Part shown: piece after piece, positions 22,453 through 23,465 of the stretch
How the letters are laid out: the number at the start of each line of letters is the position of its first letter
Numbering within the stretch: the first letter of the stretch is position 1
IMG/VR virus record: IMGVR_UViG_3300037459_000016
Location: 1 to 23,465 of that record
DNA: 23,465 bases
DNA from: a virus
Reading direction: 5' to 3' (one strand)
Translations under genes and position numbers: made by a program
Notes under the pieces: model-generated
What the model was told of the DNA's origin: nothing
Database searches by the model: none
The model's input: only the letters and a program-made list of their open reading frames with translations

Positions 22453-22455
22453 TAC

Positions 22456-22463
22456 TATATTTG
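22456..22463 (+). promoter_or_regulatory. -7 promoter element TATATTTG
   Basis: Exact Bacteroidota -7 motif four bases after the HNH stop. It would start transcription near 22470, into a leader with a structured element. No clear -33 TTG is present. Confidence 0.45.
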
Positions 22464-22472
22464 CCTTGTTAA

Positions 22473-22541
22473 CCGACAAGTAACAAAAGAAATTAAAAAC
22501 TAAACCCTTAGGTAGTCTTGTCGGATGCTTAGGGGTTTTTT
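22473..22541 (+). ncRNA. possible structured leader or small RNA
   Basis: Between the TATATTTG element and a terminator, CCGACAAG (22473-22480) is complementary to CTTGTCGG (22517-22524). The second half lies inside the loop of the terminator hairpin, so a pseudoknot or a competing anti-terminator could form. The about 70-base transcript could be an independent small RNA or an attenuator for the following HTH gene. Confidence 0.35.
22502..22541 (+). terminator. rho-independent terminator before the HTH gene
   Basis: AACCCTTAGG (22503-22512) pairs with GCTTAGGGGTT-type sequence (22527-22537) with two G-T pairs, followed by T 22536-22541. It lies between a promoter motif and the ATG at 22555, so termination here would block the downstream gene. 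Confidence 0.65.
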
Positions 22542-22554
22542 AATTAAATATATT

Positions 22555-22824
22555 ATGAGAAACTTAATACTACAAGGAATAACAGTTGACGAGCTAACCA
22601 CAATTATTAATGAAAACGTAAGGACTCAATTAGTCGATCTTAAAAAGGAGCTTCTAAGTAATAATGCAAACGATGATCTATTAACTCGAGATGAAACTTG
22701 TAAACTACTACAAATAGATAGTAGTACTTTATGGCATTGGACTAATAAAGGTAAGGTTAAGGCTTATAAAATGGGTCAAAGGTGTTATTACAAGCGTTCA
22801 GAAATAATGGAATCTTTTATTTAA
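22555..22824 (+). CDS. excisionase/MerR-type HTH protein, 89 aa
   Basis: The C-terminal half is a winged helix of the HTH_17 (excisionase-like) family: LLTRDETCKLLQIDSSTLWH (42-61), then WTNKGKVKAYKMGQRCYYKR (62-81), with the wing motif G-x-x-K/R-x-Y-K. The N-terminal 40 residues are a helical dimer part. Such proteins are abundant in Bacteroidota phages, transposons and prophages, as regulators or excision factors. The ATG at 22555 follows a terminator, so expression may depend on read-through. A TTG upstream would extend into the terminator and is unlikely. Confidence 0.8.
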   Translation: MRNLILQGITVDELTTIINENVRTQLVDLKKELLSNNANDDLLTRDETCKLLQIDSSTLWHWTNKGKVKAYKMGQRCYYKRSEIMESFI

Positions 22825-22829
22825 TAGAT

Positions 22830-22988
22830 ATGGATAGTAAAGAATTAAAGATAGGTGATGTATTGTTTTGTGATTATATACCAGACAATGTAATAGTAAC
22901 AGGTATTAGAAGTGATGGCAAGATAGAGACTGATAAAGGTGTTTATGATTTAGAGTCTTTAGATGTTATACCGCTAAAAGAACTATGA
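22830..22988 (+). CDS. hypothetical small beta protein, 52 aa
   Basis: A 52-residue acidic product (start ATG 22830) with strand-turn pattern GDVLFCDYIPDNVIVTGIRS, suggesting a small SH3-like barrel. It is five bases after the HTH stop and overlaps the next ATG by four bases (ATGA). Function unknown. Confidence 0.6.
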   Translation: MDSKELKIGDVLFCDYIPDNVIVTGIRSDGKIETDKGVYDLESLDVIPLKEL

Positions 22989-23155
22989 GCCTACTAAGAA
23001 GATACTGCAATGATAATTACTCTATTAGTTATAGTGAGTTTGATAAACTACCATTAGACGAAAGAGAGAGCTTATCTAAGACATGGGGTTACTTCTGTTA
23101 TATTTCTGGTTTGAGTATTGAAAAGGCATGGGATAAACTAATTAAATCAATATAA
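22985..23155 (+). CDS. hypothetical protein, 56 aa
   Basis: A 56-residue product starting MSLLRRYCND, with a helical body rich in Leu, Ser and aromatic residues. It overlaps the previous stop by four bases, so translation is probably coupled. No family is recognised. Confidence 0.55.
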   Translation: MSLLRRYCNDNYSISYSEFDKLPLDERESLSKTWGYFCYISGLSIEKAWDKLIKSI

Positions 23156-23157
23156 CT

Positions 23158-23313
23158 ATGATTAAATACATTTACTGGTTAATATTCAGGAAGAGGGTTC
23201 ATTATGTGGATTTAACAAAGACGGACAATAAAAGAGGAGTTCCCAGAATGAAGAATCCACCACCACCACCTAAGTGTTTTAAAAGGCATAAAAGACCTGA
23301 AATAGATGATTAA
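23158..23313 (+). CDS. hypothetical protein with Pro stretch, 51 aa
   Basis: A basic 51-residue product with a short hydrophobic start (MIKYIYWLIF) and a run of five Pro (PPPPPKCF) near the C-terminus. It is two bases after the previous stop. A membrane-associated peptide is possible. Function unknown. Confidence 0.45.
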   Translation: MIKYIYWLIFRKRVHYVDLTKTDNKRGVPRMKNPPPPPKCFKRHKRPEIDD

Positions 23314-23329
23314 TTAATAAACAAGAACT

Positions 23330-23465
23330 ATGAGCGATACAACATACAACTACTGGTGTTACGAAGGATGCACACCTAAGAACGTACAAAGCAAAGATAA
23401 GAAGGCTGAATGCCCTAAATGTAGTAAGAGAATGAAACAGTTAGGGATAGCAACTTACATAACAC
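23330..23465 (+). CDS. zinc-ribbon protein (partial at window end)
   Basis: Open reading frame from ATG 23330 to the window edge, 45 residues visible. It shows CxxxC (WCYEGC) and CPKC spaced about 17 residues apart, a small zinc-ribbon layout. The C-terminus is outside the window. Function unknown. Confidence 0.5.
   Translation, partial: MSDTTYNYWCYEGCTPKNVQSKDKKAECPKCSKRMKQLGIATYIT

Noticed and set aside
22465-22480. CTTGT/ACAAG hairpin at the start of the leader
   Set aside because: The left arm lies between the -7 element and the expected transcript start, so it would not be in the RNA.
1-23465. CRISPR array, tRNA or rRNA genes, reverse transcriptase or diversity-generating repeats
   Set aside because: No regularly spaced repeats, cloverleaf-like segments or RT motifs were seen by eye; a tRNA scan was not possible here.

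Overview
Organism and element: the window is the structural half of a tailed phage or prophage (long non-contractile tail, siphovirus type, HK97-fold capsid) of a Bacteroidota host, most likely of the flavobacterial branch. The DNA is AT-rich. Start codons lack clear Shine-Dalgarno sequences and instead follow A-rich leaders. Several matches to the Bacteroidota -7 promoter motif TAnnTTTG are present. All supported genes lie on the + strand. No integrase, lysis gene or terminase large subunit is visible, so I cannot tell a free phage from a prophage. Layout, 1-5150 (accessory/early region): a series of small genes, most without recognisable families. They include a zinc-ribbon protein, a 45-residue ribbon-helix-helix protein, a lipoprotein, a single-pass membrane peptide and coiled-coil proteins. 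Two blocks (791-2197 and 4344-5131) have intergenic imperfect palindromes placed right after gene stops. These carry outer CTAA/TTAG arms, inner arms and variable hearts, and resemble integron attC recombination sites, so these genes look like mobile cassettes. Layout, 5216-9363 (head): a Fis-type HTH gene overlaps a glycosyltransferase-like gene, followed by portal, HK97-type prohead protease, major capsid protein and a strong intrinsic terminator. Layout, 9376-13676 (connector and tail tube): a small Lys-tailed protein, gp6-like connector, a membrane peptide, a second glycosyltransferase-like gene, head closure, HK97 gp10-like protein, DUF3168-like tail terminator, a second small Lys-tailed protein, tail tube, and the G/T tail assembly chaperones. 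G and T are joined by a -1 frameshift at an A AAA AAG slippery site. Layout, 13710-22117 (tail and adsorption): tape measure, a large tail-tip/hub protein, a LamG-like fibre protein, two more probable tail/fibre proteins and a possible fibre-assembly protein. Layout, 22120-23465: HNH endonuclease, a promoter-leader-terminator segment with an internal 8-bp complementarity, an excisionase-type HTH protein, three small proteins and a partial zinc-ribbon gene running off the end. How it works together: the head and tail genes form a nearly continuous late operon with many 1-4 base stop/start overlaps. RNA hairpins sit just upstream of the portal, capsid, tail tube and tape-measure starts. The tail-tube and tape-measure hairpins show compensatory base changes and the same 15-base distance to ATG, which suggests a shared translational control or mRNA-stability element.
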